DNA from: Pseudomonas gingeri
GTDB taxonomy: Bacteria > Pseudomonadota > Gammaproteobacteria > Pseudomonadales > Pseudomonadaceae
DNA: 64,000 nt
Reading direction: 5' to 3'
Assembly (NCBI RefSeq): GCF_013386115.1
Contig: NZ_JACAOR010000013.1
Span: forward strand, 477,175-541,174
The translations under genes were made by a program, and so were the position numbers. The notes under the pieces were generated by a model. The model was not told where the DNA came from, did not search any database, and saw only the letters and a program-made list of their open reading frames with translations. Position 1 is the stretch's first letter. Each line of letters begins with the position of its first letter. Below, one piece after another: positions 8,650 to 17,797 of this stretch.

Positions 8650-8694
8650 GGCCGCTTGTTTTTGCCTCACCGGCTTTCAACTTAGGGGATATCC

Positions 8695-10212
8695 GTGTCA
8701 GTGGAACTTTGGCAGCAGTGCGTGGAGCTTCTGCGTGATGAGCTGCCTGCCCAGCAATTCAACACCTGGATCCGTCCACTACAGGTCGAAGCCGAAGGCG
8801 ACGAGTTGCGTGTCTATGCACCGAACCGTTTTGTGCTCGACTGGGTGAATGAAAAGTACCTGGGACGTTTGCTCGAACTGTTGAACGAGCATGGCAATGG
8901 CCTGGCGCCTGCCCTTTCCTTATTAATAGGCAGCAAGCGCAGTTCCGCTCCACGGGCGGCTCCCAATGCACCATTGGCCGCTGCCGCCTCCCAGGCCATG
9001 GCGGCCAGTGCCGCTCCGGCACCGACACCTGCGGCCACACCGGCACAACCTGCCCCGGCGCAGAAACCGGTGGTCGAAGTCAGCGAAGAACCGTCCCGCG
9101 ACAGTTTCGACCCCATGGCCGGCGCCAGCTCGCAGCAGGCCCCGGTGCGTTCGGAGCAACGGACCGTCCAGGTCGAAGGTGCGCTCAAGCACACCAGCTA
9201 CCTGAACCGTACCTTCACCTTCGAGAACTTCGTCGAGGGTAAGTCCAACCAGCTGGCCCGCGCTGCGGCCTGGCAGGTGGCGGACAACCCCAAGCACGGC
9301 TACAACCCGCTGTTCCTGTATGGCGGCGTCGGCCTGGGTAAGACCCACTTGATGCACGCCGTGGGTAACCACCTATTAAAGAAGAACCCGAATGCCAAGG
9401 TGGTCTACCTGCATTCGGAGCGTTTCGTCGCGGACATGGTCAAGGCGCTGCAACTCAACGCCATCAACGAATTCAAGCGTTTCTACCGTTCGGTGGACGC
9501 CCTGCTGATCGACGACATTCAATTCTTCGCCCGCAAGGAACGTTCCCAGGAAGAGTTTTTCCACACCTTCAACGCCCTGCTCGAAGGCGGTCAGCAGGTG
9601 ATTCTCACCAGTGACCGCTATCCGAAGGAAATCGAAGGGCTGGAAGAGCGCCTGAAATCGCGCTTCGGCTGGGGCCTGACGGTAGCGGTCGAGCCGCCGG
9701 AACTGGAAACCCGGGTCGCGATCCTGATGAAGAAGGCCGACCAGGCCAAGGTCGAACTGCCTCACGATGCGGCGTTCTTCATCGCCCAGCGTATCCGTTC
9801 CAACGTCCGTGAACTCGAGGGCGCCCTGAAACGGGTGATCGCCCACTCGCACTTCATGGGTCGCGATATCACCATCGAGCTGATTCGCGAATCGCTGAAG
9901 GATCTGCTGGCACTGCAGGACAAGCTGGTGTCTGTGGATAACATCCAGCGCACCGTGGCCGAGTACTACAAGATCAAGATTTCCGACCTGCTGTCCAAGC
10001 GCCGCTCGCGCTCGGTGGCACGTCCGCGTCAGGTCGCGATGGCCCTGTCCAAGGAACTGACCAACCACAGCCTGCCTGAAATTGGTGATGTCTTTGGCGG
10101 ACGCGACCATACTACGGTCTTGCATGCATGCCGCAAGATCAACGAACTTAAGGAATCCGACGCGGACATCCGCGAGGACTACAAGAACCTGCTGCGTACA
10201 CTGACCACTTGA
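8695..10212 (+). CDS. dnaA: Chromosomal replication initiator DnaA
   Basis: DnaA binds the boxes of oriC, melts the AT-rich element and loads DnaB helicase. The 505-residue protein has an N-terminal oligomerisation/helicase-contact domain (1-80), an Ala/Pro-rich linker (about 82-165), an AAA+ domain with Walker A GGVGLGKT (210-217) and Walker B LLIDDIQF (270-277), and a C-terminal helix-turn-helix domain with the DHTTVLHACRKI signature near residue 475. The GTG start at 8695 has AGGGG about 8 bp upstream and gives MSVELWQQCVELL. dnaN follows 38 bp later. A DnaA box at 9933-9941 lies within the gene. Confidence 0.99.
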   Translation: MSVELWQQCVELLRDELPAQQFNTWIRPLQVEAEGDELRVYAPNRFVLDWVNEKYLGRLLELLNEHGNGLAPALSLLIGSKRSSAPRAAPNAPLAAAASQAMAASAAPAPTPAATPAQPAPAQKPVVEVSEEPSRDSFDPMAGASSQQAPVRSEQRTVQVEGALKHTSYLNRTFTFENFVEGKSNQLARAAAWQVADNPKHGYNPLFLYGGVGLGKTHLMHAVGNHLLKKNPNAKVVYLHSERFVADMVKALQLNAINEFKRFYRSVDALLIDDIQFFARKERSQEEFFHTFNALLEGGQQVILTSDRYPKEIEGLEERLKSRFGWGLTVAVEPPELETRVAILMKKADQAKVELPHDAAFFIAQRIRSNVRELEGALKRVIAHSHFMGRDITIELIRESLKDLLALQDKLVSVDNIQRTVAEYYKIKISDLLSKRRSRSVARPRQVAMALSKELTNHSLPEIGDVFGGRDHTTVLHACRKINELKESDADIREDYKNLLRTLTT

Positions 10213-10250
10213 GAACTGCAGCGCAGCTTACTAAGGCAAGGGACTAGACC

Positions 10251-11354
10251 ATGCATTTCACCATTCAACGCGAAGCCCTGTTGAAACCCCTGCAACTGGT
10301 CGCAGGCGTCGTCGAGCGCCGCCAGACCTTGCCGGTGCTCTCCAATGTGCTGCTGGTCGTCGAAGGCCAGCAACTGTCGCTGACCGGTACCGACCTGGAA
10401 GTCGAGCTGGTCGGTCGCGTCCAGCTCGAGGAGCCCGCCGAGCCGGGGGAAATCACCGTGCCGGCGCGCAAGCTGATGGATATCTGCAAAAGCTTGCCGA
10501 ACGACGCCCTGATCGACATCAAGGTCGACGAGCAGAAACTGGTGGTGAAGGCCGGCCGTAGCCGCTTCACCCTGTCGACCCTGCCGGCCAACGATTTCCC
10601 GACCGTGGAAGAAGGCCCGGGCTCGCTGACCTGCAGCCTGGATCAAAGCAAGCTGCGCCGCCTGATCGAGCGCACCAGCTTTGCCATGGCCCAGCAGGAC
10701 GTGCGCTACTACCTCAACGGCATGCTGCTCGAGGTCTCTGCCGGGGTGATCCGTGCCGTGGCCACCGACGGCCACCGTCTGGCAATGTGCTCGATGCAGG
10801 CCGATATCGGTCAGCCCGACCGTCACCAGGTGATCGTGCCACGCAAGGGTATTCTTGAACTGGCGCGCCTGCTGACCGAACCGGAAGGCAATGTCAGCAT
10901 CGTGCTGGGCCAACACCACATTCGCGCCACCACCGGTGAGTTCACCTTCACCTCGAAGCTGGTCGACGGCAAGTTCCCGGACTACGAGCGCGTGCTGCCC
11001 AAAGGTGGCGACAAGCTGGTGCTGGGCGATCGTCAGGCGCTGCGCGAAGCGTTCAGCCGCACCGCGATCCTGTCCAACGAGAAGTACCGCGGTATCCGTC
11101 TGCAACTGGCCAATGGTCAGCTGAAGATCCAGGCCAACAACCCGGAGCAGGAAGAAGCCGAAGAAGAAGTGGGCGTCGACTACAACGGCGGCTCCCTGGA
11201 AATCGGCTTCAACGTCAGCTACCTGCTGGATGTACTGGGCGTGATGACCACCGAGCAGGTTCGCCTGATCCTGTCCGACTCCAACAGCAGTGCGCTGGTC
11301 CAGGAATCGGATAACGACGACTCGGCCTACGTCGTCATGCCGATGCGTCTGTAA
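10251..11354 (+). CDS. dnaN: DNA polymerase III sliding clamp (beta subunit)
   Basis: DnaN forms the dimeric ring that tethers DNA polymerases to the template and recruits many replication and repair proteins. The 367-residue product has the family length and three repeated clamp domains. It starts MHFTIQREALLKPLQ and ends in the conserved VVMPMRL, which lines the protein-binding pocket. It lies 38 bp after dnaA and 35 bp before recF with no terminator between, so a dnaA-dnaN-recF-gyrB operon is likely. Confidence 0.98.
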   Translation: MHFTIQREALLKPLQLVAGVVERRQTLPVLSNVLLVVEGQQLSLTGTDLEVELVGRVQLEEPAEPGEITVPARKLMDICKSLPNDALIDIKVDEQKLVVKAGRSRFTLSTLPANDFPTVEEGPGSLTCSLDQSKLRRLIERTSFAMAQQDVRYYLNGMLLEVSAGVIRAVATDGHRLAMCSMQADIGQPDRHQVIVPRKGILELARLLTEPEGNVSIVLGQHHIRATTGEFTFTSKLVDGKFPDYERVLPKGGDKLVLGDRQALREAFSRTAILSNEKYRGIRLQLANGQLKIQANNPEQEEAEEEVGVDYNGGSLEIGFNVSYLLDVLGVMTTEQVRLILSDSNSSALVQESDNDDSAYVVMPMRL

Positions 11355-11389
11355 CGGTGCCTCGCCTCTCCATGTCCAGCACACGCTAG

Positions 11390-12493
11390 ATGTCCCTCAG
11401 TCGTGTTTCGGTCACCGCGGTGCGCAACCTGCACCCGGTGACCTTCTCTCCCTCCCCGCGTATCAATATCCTTTACGGCGCCAACGGCAGCGGAAAAACC
11501 AGCGTGCTGGAAGCCATCCACTTGCTGGGGCTTGCCCGTTCGTTCCGTAGTACCCGCCTGTTGCCGGTGATCCAGTACGAGCAACTCGCCTGCACGGTAT
11601 TTGGCCAGGTCGAGCTGGCCGAGGGTGGACACAGCGCGTTGGGGATATCCCGTGATCGCCAGGGTGAATTCCAGATCCGCATCGACGGCCAGAACGCCAA
11701 GAGCGCGGCGCAGCTGGCGGAGATCCTGCCGCTGCAACTGATCAACCCGGACAGCTTTCGCCTGCTGGAAGGCGCGCCGAAGATTCGTCGACAGTTCCTC
11801 GACTGGGGAGTGTTCCACGTGGAACCACGATTCATGTCGACCTGGCAGCGCCTGCAGAAGGCCCTGCGGCAGCGGAACTCGTGGCTGCGGCATGGTACAC
11901 TTGACGCCGCTTCGCAAGCGGCCTGGGACCGGGAATTGTGCCTGGCCAGCGCCGAAATCGATGAATACCGCCGCGCTTATATCAAAGCCTTGAAACCAGT
12001 CTTTGAGCAGACCTTGAGCGAGCTAGTCGAACTCGAGGGCTTAACGCTTAGCTATTACCGTGGTTGGGACAAGGACAAAGAGCTGAGTGCAGTGCTCGCC
12101 TCGTCCCTGCATCGGGACCAGCAAATGGGTCATACCCAGGCCGGACCACAACGAGCTGATTTGCGCCTCCGATTGGGTGCACACAATGCCGCGGACATCC
12201 TGTCGCGGGGTCAGCAGAAATTGGTGGTCTGTGCATTGCGTATCGCTCAGGGGCACCTGGTCAGTCAGGCCCGGCGCGGCCAATGTATTTATCTGGTGGA
12301 TGACTTGCCGTCCGAGCTGGACGAGCAACACCGTCGCGCACTGTGTCGCTTGCTTGAAGACTTACGCTGCCAGGTCTTTATCACCTGTGTAGACCACGAA
12401 TTATTGAGGGAAGGCTGGCAGACGGAAACGCCAGTCGCTTTGTTCCACGTGGAACAAGGCTGTATCACCCAGACCCACGACCATCGGGAGTGA
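11390..12493 (+). CDS. recF: DNA replication and repair protein RecF
   Basis: RecF is an SMC-like ATPase that with RecO and RecR loads RecA at gaps. The 367-residue protein has Walker A GANGSGKTS at residues 30-38 (start MSLSRVSVTAVRN), an ABC-type signature around LSRGQQKLV, and a Walker B-like YLVDDLPSELDE segment near residue 305. No strong ribosome-binding site precedes the ATG, fitting low expression or coupling to dnaN. Two parS palindromes are embedded in its coding sequence, so parts of recF carry a second, non-coding constraint. gyrB begins 4 bp after its stop. Confidence 0.97.
   Translation: MSLSRVSVTAVRNLHPVTFSPSPRINILYGANGSGKTSVLEAIHLLGLARSFRSTRLLPVIQYEQLACTVFGQVELAEGGHSALGISRDRQGEFQIRIDGQNAKSAAQLAEILPLQLINPDSFRLLEGAPKIRRQFLDWGVFHVEPRFMSTWQRLQKALRQRNSWLRHGTLDAASQAAWDRELCLASAEIDEYRRAYIKALKPVFEQTLSELVELEGLTLSYYRGWDKDKELSAVLASSLHRDQQMGHTQAGPQRADLRLRLGAHNAADILSRGQQKLVVCALRIAQGHLVSQARRGQCIYLVDDLPSELDEQHRRALCRLLEDLRCQVFITCVDHELLREGWQTETPVALFHVEQGCITQTHDHRE
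11811..11826. other. parS: parS centromere site (15/16 match)
   Basis: TGTTCCACGTGGAACC matches the Pseudomonas/Bacillus-type ParB-binding palindrome TGTTCCACGTGGAACA at 15 of 16 positions. It lies inside recF, about codon 141, where it reads through the VFHVEP segment. It is 3.1 kb from oriC, in the expected origin-proximal zone. Confidence 0.9.
12441..12456. other. parS: parS centromere site (perfect palindrome)
   Basis: TGTTCCACGTGGAACA is a perfect 16-bp ParB-binding palindrome near the 3' end of recF, 630 bp from the first site. ParA is encoded at the left edge of the window, so the partition ATPase and the centromere sites sit within 12 kb of one another. Confidence 0.95.
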
Positions 12494-12497
12494 AGGC

Positions 12498-14915
12498 ATG
12501 AGCGAAGAAAATACGTACGACTCGACCAGCATCAAAGTGCTGAAAGGTTTGGATGCCGTACGCAAACGTCCCGGTATGTACATTGGCGACACCGATGATG
12601 GCAGCGGTCTGCACCACATGGTGTTCGAGGTGGTCGATAACTCCATCGACGAAGCACTGGCCGGTCATTGCGACGACATCAGCATCATCATCCACCCGGA
12701 TGAGTCGATCACCGTACGCGACAACGGTCGCGGCATTCCGGTCGACGTGCACAAGGAAGAAGGCGTTTCCGCGGCCGAGGTCATCATGACCGTGCTGCAC
12801 GCCGGCGGTAAGTTCGACGACAACTCCTACAAGGTATCCGGCGGCCTGCACGGCGTGGGTGTGTCGGTGGTGAACGCGCTGTCCGAACTGCTGGTGCTGA
12901 CCGTACGTCGCAGCGGCAAGATCTGGGAACAGACCTACGTCCACGGTGTGCCTCAGGAACCGATGAAAATCGTCGGCGAGAGCGAAACCACCGGTACCCA
13001 GATTCACTTCAAGGCTTCCGGCGAAACCTTCAAGAACATCCATTTCAGCTGGGACATCCTGGCCAAGCGGATTCGCGAACTGTCCTTCCTCAACTCCGGT
13101 GTCGGCATCGTCCTCAAGGACGAGCGCAGCGGCAAGGAAGAGTTGTTCAAGTACGAAGGCGGCCTGCGTGCGTTCGTTGAATACCTGAACACCAACAAGA
13201 CTGCGGTCAACCAGGTGTTCCACTTCAACATCCAGCGTGAAGACGGCATCGGCGTGGAAATCGCCCTGCAGTGGAACGACAGCTTCAACGAGAACCTGTT
13301 GTGCTTCACCAACAACATCCCGCAGCGCGACGGCGGTACTCACCTGGTGGGCTTCCGTTCTGCACTGACCCGTAACCTGAACAACTACATCGAACAGGAA
13401 GGTCTGGCGAAGAAGCACAAGGTCGCCACCACCGGTGACGATGCCCGTGAAGGCCTGACCGCGATCATTTCGGTGAAAGTGCCGGATCCGAAGTTCAGCT
13501 CCCAGACCAAGGACAAGCTGGTTTCTTCCGAAGTGAAGACCGCGGTCGAACAGGAAATGGGCAAGTATTTCTCCGACTTCCTGCTGGAGAATCCGAACGA
13601 AGCCAAGCTGGTGGTCGGCAAGATGATCGATGCCGCCCGTGCCCGTGAAGCGGCGCGTAAAGCCCGTGAGATGACCCGCCGCAAAGGTGCGCTGGATATC
13701 GCCGGCCTGCCGGGCAAACTGGCCGACTGCCAGGAAAAGGACCCTGCCCTTTCCGAACTGTACCTGGTGGAAGGTGACTCTGCTGGCGGTTCCGCCAAGC
13801 AGGGCCGCAACCGTCGTACCCAGGCGATCCTGCCGTTGAAGGGCAAGATCCTCAACGTCGAGAAAGCCCGTTTCGACAAGATGATCTCGTCTCAGGAAGT
13901 GGGCACGCTGATCACCGCACTGGGCTGCGGTATCGGGCGCGAAGAGTACAACATCGAGAAGCTGCGTTATCACAACATCATCATCATGACCGATGCTGAC
14001 GTCGACGGTTCGCACATCCGTACCCTGCTGCTGACCTTCTTCTTCCGTCAGTTGCCGGAGTTGATCGAGCGTGGCTACATCTACATCGCCCAGCCACCGT
14101 TGTACAAGGTGAAGAAAGGCAAGCAGGAGCAGTACATCAAGGACGACGACGCCATGGAAGAGTACATGACGCAGTCGGCCCTGGAAGATGCGAGCCTGCA
14201 CCTGAACGAAGATGCCCCGGGGATTTCCGGCGAGGCGCTGGAGCGCCTGGTGAACGACTTCCGCATGGTGATGAAGACCCTCAAGCGCCTGTCGCGCCTG
14301 TACCCGCAGGAACTGACCGAGCACTTCATCTACCTGCCGGCGGTGAGCCTGGAGCAGTTGGGCGATCACGCGGCGATGCAGGAATGGCTGGCCAAGTATG
14401 AAGTCCGCCTGCGCCTGAACGAGAAGTCCGGACTGGTCTACAAGGCCAGCCTGCGTGAAGACCGTGAACGTAATGTCTGGCTGCCGGAAGTCGAACTGAT
14501 TTCCCACGGCCTGTCGAACTACGTCACCTTCAACCGCGACTTCTTCGGCAGCAACGACTACAAGACCGTGGTGACCCTGGGCGCGCAACTGAGCACCCTG
14601 CTCGACGAAGGCGCCTACATCCAGCGTGGCGAACGCAAGAAAGCCGTGACCGAGTTCAAGGAAGCCCTGGACTGGCTGATGGCCGAAAGCACCAAGCGCC
14701 ATACGATCCAGCGCTATAAAGGGCTGGGTGAAATGAACCCGGATCAGCTCTGGGAAACCACCATGGACCCGGCGGTCCGTCGCATGCTGAAAGTGACGAT
14801 CGAAGACGCCATCGGCGCCGACCAGATCTTCAACACCCTGATGGGCGACGCGGTAGAACCCCGCCGCGACTTCATCGAAAGCAACGCGTTGGCGGTGTCC
14901 AACCTGGACTTCTGA
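12498..14915 (+). CDS. gyrB: DNA gyrase subunit B
   Basis: GyrB is the ATPase and TOPRIM subunit of gyrase, which introduces negative supercoils. The 805-residue protein shows the GHKL ATP-binding segment EVVDNSIDEALAGH (about 48-61), the TOPRIM motifs EGDSAGGSAKQGRNRR (about 425) and MTDADVDGSHI (about 498), and the C-terminal RYKGLGEMNPDQLWETTMDP block that contacts GyrA and DNA. It starts 4 bp after recF and is followed by a strong terminator. Confidence 0.99.
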   Translation: MSEENTYDSTSIKVLKGLDAVRKRPGMYIGDTDDGSGLHHMVFEVVDNSIDEALAGHCDDISIIIHPDESITVRDNGRGIPVDVHKEEGVSAAEVIMTVLHAGGKFDDNSYKVSGGLHGVGVSVVNALSELLVLTVRRSGKIWEQTYVHGVPQEPMKIVGESETTGTQIHFKASGETFKNIHFSWDILAKRIRELSFLNSGVGIVLKDERSGKEELFKYEGGLRAFVEYLNTNKTAVNQVFHFNIQREDGIGVEIALQWNDSFNENLLCFTNNIPQRDGGTHLVGFRSALTRNLNNYIEQEGLAKKHKVATTGDDAREGLTAIISVKVPDPKFSSQTKDKLVSSEVKTAVEQEMGKYFSDFLLENPNEAKLVVGKMIDAARAREAARKAREMTRRKGALDIAGLPGKLADCQEKDPALSELYLVEGDSAGGSAKQGRNRRTQAILPLKGKILNVEKARFDKMISSQEVGTLITALGCGIGREEYNIEKLRYHNIIIMTDADVDGSHIRTLLLTFFFRQLPELIERGYIYIAQPPLYKVKKGKQEQYIKDDDAMEEYMTQSALEDASLHLNEDAPGISGEALERLVNDFRMVMKTLKRLSRLYPQELTEHFIYLPAVSLEQLGDHAAMQEWLAKYEVRLRLNEKSGLVYKASLREDRERNVWLPEVELISHGLSNYVTFNRDFFGSNDYKTVVTLGAQLSTLLDEGAYIQRGERKKAVTEFKEALDWLMAESTKRHTIQRYKGLGEMNPDQLWETTMDPAVRRMLKVTIEDAIGADQIFNTLMGDAVEPRRDFIESNALAVSNLDF

Positions 14916-14938
14916 TCAGGTAGCCTGGCTGTAAGAGA

Positions 14939-14972
14939 AACTCCCCGGTCCCGACGGTCCGGGGAGTTTTTT
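14939..14972. terminator. Bidirectional terminator after gyrB
   Basis: A perfect ten-base stem (AACTCCCCGG at 14939-14948 with CCGGGGAGTT at 14959-14968) with a ten-base loop is followed by a T run on the plus strand. An A run precedes it, so it may also stop the convergent LysR gene that ends at 15013. Confidence 0.88.
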
Positions 14973-15012
14973 ATTGGCTGTTGAATAACCCCCTGCTCTG
15001 TGGCCCGGGACT

Positions 15013-15900
15013 TTAATTGGCCAACAGGACATCCTGCTCTTTCGCGCACAACGCCAACAAGAAATCCCAAACCACCCTCAGCCGCACCGATTTGTGCAGT
15101 TCCCTGCGGGTGCTCATCCAGTAACTGCGCTGGATCGTCTCCTGGGGCAGTATGCGCACCAGTTCAGGATCGTCCTTGGCCATGTAGTTGGGCAGCACCG
15201 CGATGCCCAGGCCGGCCCGTGCGGCGATCTGCTGGGCAATCACGCTGGTGCTGCGGAAGGTCACGTTCGGCGAGCGGCAGAAGTCGTCGAGAAACAGCAG
15301 CTCCTGGCTGAACAGCAGGTCGTCGACATAGCCGATCCACTGGTGTTGCGAGAGGTCGTCGCGATTCGCCAGGCGCGGTGCCCGGGCCAGGTACGCCGGG
15401 CTGGCATAGAGGGCCAGGCGATAGTCGGTGAGCTTGCGGGTGATCAGCATATCGGCGTGGGGCCGGTCGAGGTGGATGCTGATCTCGGCTTCGCGGTTGA
15501 GGATGCTGACGAAGCGTGGCACCGCCACCAGTTCGACTTCCAGTCCGGGGTAACGCTCGAACAGGCCGCCCATGCGCGAAGTGAGAAACATGATGCCGAT
15601 GCCTTCGGTCACGCCCAGGCGAATCTTGCCCAGCGGCGCGATGGCCTGGGTGATTTCCTCCTGGGCCAGCAACGCAACGTTCTCCATGGCCTCGGCGTGC
15701 TTGAGCAAAGCCTGGCCCGAAGGCGTCAGTTCATAACCCTGGGCGTGCTGGACGAACAACGCGGTGCCCAGGCTCTGCTCGATGGTTTCGATATGCCGGG
15801 CGACGGTGCTGTGGGTGGTATTCAGCCGTTTGGCCGCGGTCAGCAAACGTCCGCTACGCTGTAGTTCGAGGAAAAATCGCAGGTCGTTCCAGTCAAACAT
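15013..15900 (-). CDS. LysR-family transcriptional regulator
   Basis: This 295-residue protein has the N-terminal winged helix-turn-helix of LysR proteins (residues 1-60, with LLTAAKRLNTTHSTVARHI as the recognition region) and a C-terminal effector-binding domain. It is divergent from a GMC oxidoreductase gene across a 135-bp gap, the usual LysR arrangement. I infer that it controls the oxidoreductase and the following transporter, with an alcohol or related metabolite as possible inducer. The inducer cannot be read from sequence. Confidence 0.9.
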   Translation of the reverse strand: MFDWNDLRFFLELQRSGRLLTAAKRLNTTHSTVARHIETIEQSLGTALFVQHAQGYELTPSGQALLKHAEAMENVALLAQEEITQAIAPLGKIRLGVTEGIGIMFLTSRMGGLFERYPGLEVELVAVPRFVSILNREAEISIHLDRPHADMLITRKLTDYRLALYASPAYLARAPRLANRDDLSQHQWIGYVDDLLFSQELLFLDDFCRSPNVTFRSTSVIAQQIAARAGLGIAVLPNYMAKDDPELVRILPQETIQRSYWMSTRRELHKSVRLRVVWDFLLALCAKEQDVLLAN

Positions 15901-16035
15901 AGGGCTCCTTGTGAATCGTCGGGTTCACTTGCCTTGCTTGAAAACGCACAGCACTTGCGCAAAAACGAACGTTTTCATCTCGAAATTAATCAATAACATG
16001 AGCTGATACAAGAACAATAAACGGCGAGGTCGCTG

Positions 16036-17697
16036 ATGCCATCTGCCCATTTGCCTTATGACTATGTGATCGTCGGTGCCGGACCTGCCGGCTGCGTGCT
16101 GGCCAACCGGCTGTCCGCCGACCCGCAGAACAATGTGCTGCTGCTCGAAGCCGGCGGCCAGGATAACTACCCATGGATTCATATCCCGGTCGGCTACCTG
16201 TTCTGCATCGGCAATCCCCGCACCGACTGGTGCTTCAAGACCGAGTCCCAGCCCGGCCTGCAAGGTCGCAGCCTGAGTTACCCACGGGGCAAGGTGCTCG
16301 GTGGCAGCTCGTCCATCAACGGCATGATCTATATGCGTGGCCAGGCCGGCGACTATGATCGCTGGGCCGAACAAGGCAATCCGGGCTGGGCCTGGAAAGA
16401 TGTGCTGCCGCTGTTCAAGCACAGCGAAAACCACTTCGGCGGTGCCGGCGAATTCCACAGCGACCAGGGCGAATGGCGGGTGGAACAGCAACGCTATTCC
16501 TGGCCGATCCTCGACGCCTTCCGCGACGCCGCCGCTGAAAACGGCATTGCCAGCGTCAGCGATTTCAACGCCGGGGATAACCAGGGCTGTGGATATTTCC
16601 AGGTCAACCAGCGTTCCGGCGTGCGCTGGAATTCAGCCAAGGCGTTTCTGCGACCGGTACTCAAGCGCCCCAACCTGACCATCCTGACGGGCGTGCAGGT
16701 CGACCGGGTCAGCCTGGAAAATGGTCGGGCGACGGCGGTCCTGGCACGGTGGCAAGGTGAGGAACACCTGTTCCCGGCCCGCCGGGAAATCATTCTCTGT
16801 GCCGGCTCGGTCGGATCTCCGGGGATCCTGCAACGCTCCGGCATCGGTCCGCGGCCGCTGCTGGAAAACCTCGGGATTGGCGTACGCCACGAACTGCCGG
16901 GCGTAGGCGGCAACCTGCAGGACCACCTGCAACTGCGGCTGATCTACAAGCTCAGCAATGCCCGCACCCTCAACCAGGTGGCCAACAGCCTGTGGGGCAA
17001 GGCCGGCATGGGCCTGCGTTATCTCTATGACCGCAGTGGCCCGCTGGCGATGGCGCCGAGCCAGCTGGGAGCCTTTGTGAAATCGAACCCGGAGCAGCCT
17101 TCGGCCAACCTGCAATATCACGTGCAGCCATTGTCGCTGGAGCGTTTCGGCGAACCGCTGCACCGCTTCCCGGCATTCACCGCCTCGGTCTGCAACCTGC
17201 GTCCGCTGAGTCGTGGCCGCATCGATATCCGCTCGGCCAACCCGGACGACGCACCGCTGATCGATCCCAACTACCTCAGCGATCCCGAAGACCTGAAGGT
17301 CGCCGCCGAAGCCATTCGCCTGACCCGGCGCATTGTCGACTCCCCTGCTCTGCGCGTGTTCAAGCCCGAGGAGTACCTGCCCGGCGCGTCCCTGCAAAGT
17401 GAAGAGCAACTCTACGAGGCCGCCGCGAAGATCGGCACCACCATCTTCCACCCCGTCGGCACCTGCCGCATGGGTAACGGTCCGCAGGACGTCGTCGACT
17501 CCCGGTTGAGGGTGCATGGCGTACCCGGATTGCGCGTGGCGGATGCCTCGATCATGCCGCAGATCACCTCCGGCAATACCTGCTCGCCGACGGTGATGAT
17601 CGCTGAAAAAGCCGCGCAGATGATTCTGCAAAGTCGCCAGGCGACCGATGAAGGAGGATTGGGCATCACCCGTGAAACCGCACTACCGACCGCCTGA
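16036..17697 (+). CDS. GMC-family FAD-dependent oxidoreductase (choline/alcohol dehydrogenase-like)
   Basis: GMC enzymes oxidise primary or aryl alcohols, choline or sugars using FAD. The 553-residue protein has the FAD motif GAGPAG at 14-19, signature 1 around GGSSSINGMIYMRG (89-102), signature 2 GSVGSPGILQRSGIG near 257-271, and the C-terminal FHPVGTCRMG and SGNTCSPTVM segments. These carry the catalytic histidine and an asparagine or histidine partner. It resembles BetA in layout, but the usual betIBA neighbours are absent, so an alternative alcohol is more likely. It is followed at 100 bp by an MHS transporter, probably in one transcription unit. The substrate is unknown. Confidence 0.88.
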   Translation: MPSAHLPYDYVIVGAGPAGCVLANRLSADPQNNVLLLEAGGQDNYPWIHIPVGYLFCIGNPRTDWCFKTESQPGLQGRSLSYPRGKVLGGSSSINGMIYMRGQAGDYDRWAEQGNPGWAWKDVLPLFKHSENHFGGAGEFHSDQGEWRVEQQRYSWPILDAFRDAAAENGIASVSDFNAGDNQGCGYFQVNQRSGVRWNSAKAFLRPVLKRPNLTILTGVQVDRVSLENGRATAVLARWQGEEHLFPARREIILCAGSVGSPGILQRSGIGPRPLLENLGIGVRHELPGVGGNLQDHLQLRLIYKLSNARTLNQVANSLWGKAGMGLRYLYDRSGPLAMAPSQLGAFVKSNPEQPSANLQYHVQPLSLERFGEPLHRFPAFTASVCNLRPLSRGRIDIRSANPDDAPLIDPNYLSDPEDLKVAAEAIRLTRRIVDSPALRVFKPEEYLPGASLQSEEQLYEAAAKIGTTIFHPVGTCRMGNGPQDVVDSRLRVHGVPGLRVADASIMPQITSGNTCSPTVMIAEKAAQMILQSRQATDEGGLGITRETALPTA

Positions 17698-17797
17698 ACG
17701 AGGCGATCGGGATCAGGATTCCGGTGGCAGTCAGCCGGAATTCACAGTGGAACAACAACAATAATCACTGTGGCCCACAAGGCCGAGGACATAACGC

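Noticed and set aside
8258..8848. 196-codon frame across oriC
   Set aside because: It spans the unwinding block and DnaA boxes and runs into dnaA out of frame; no protein signature.
12465..14702. Long open frame (745 codons) opposite gyrB
   Set aside because: It is a mirror of gyrB, with His/Gln/Val-rich composition typical of antisense frames.
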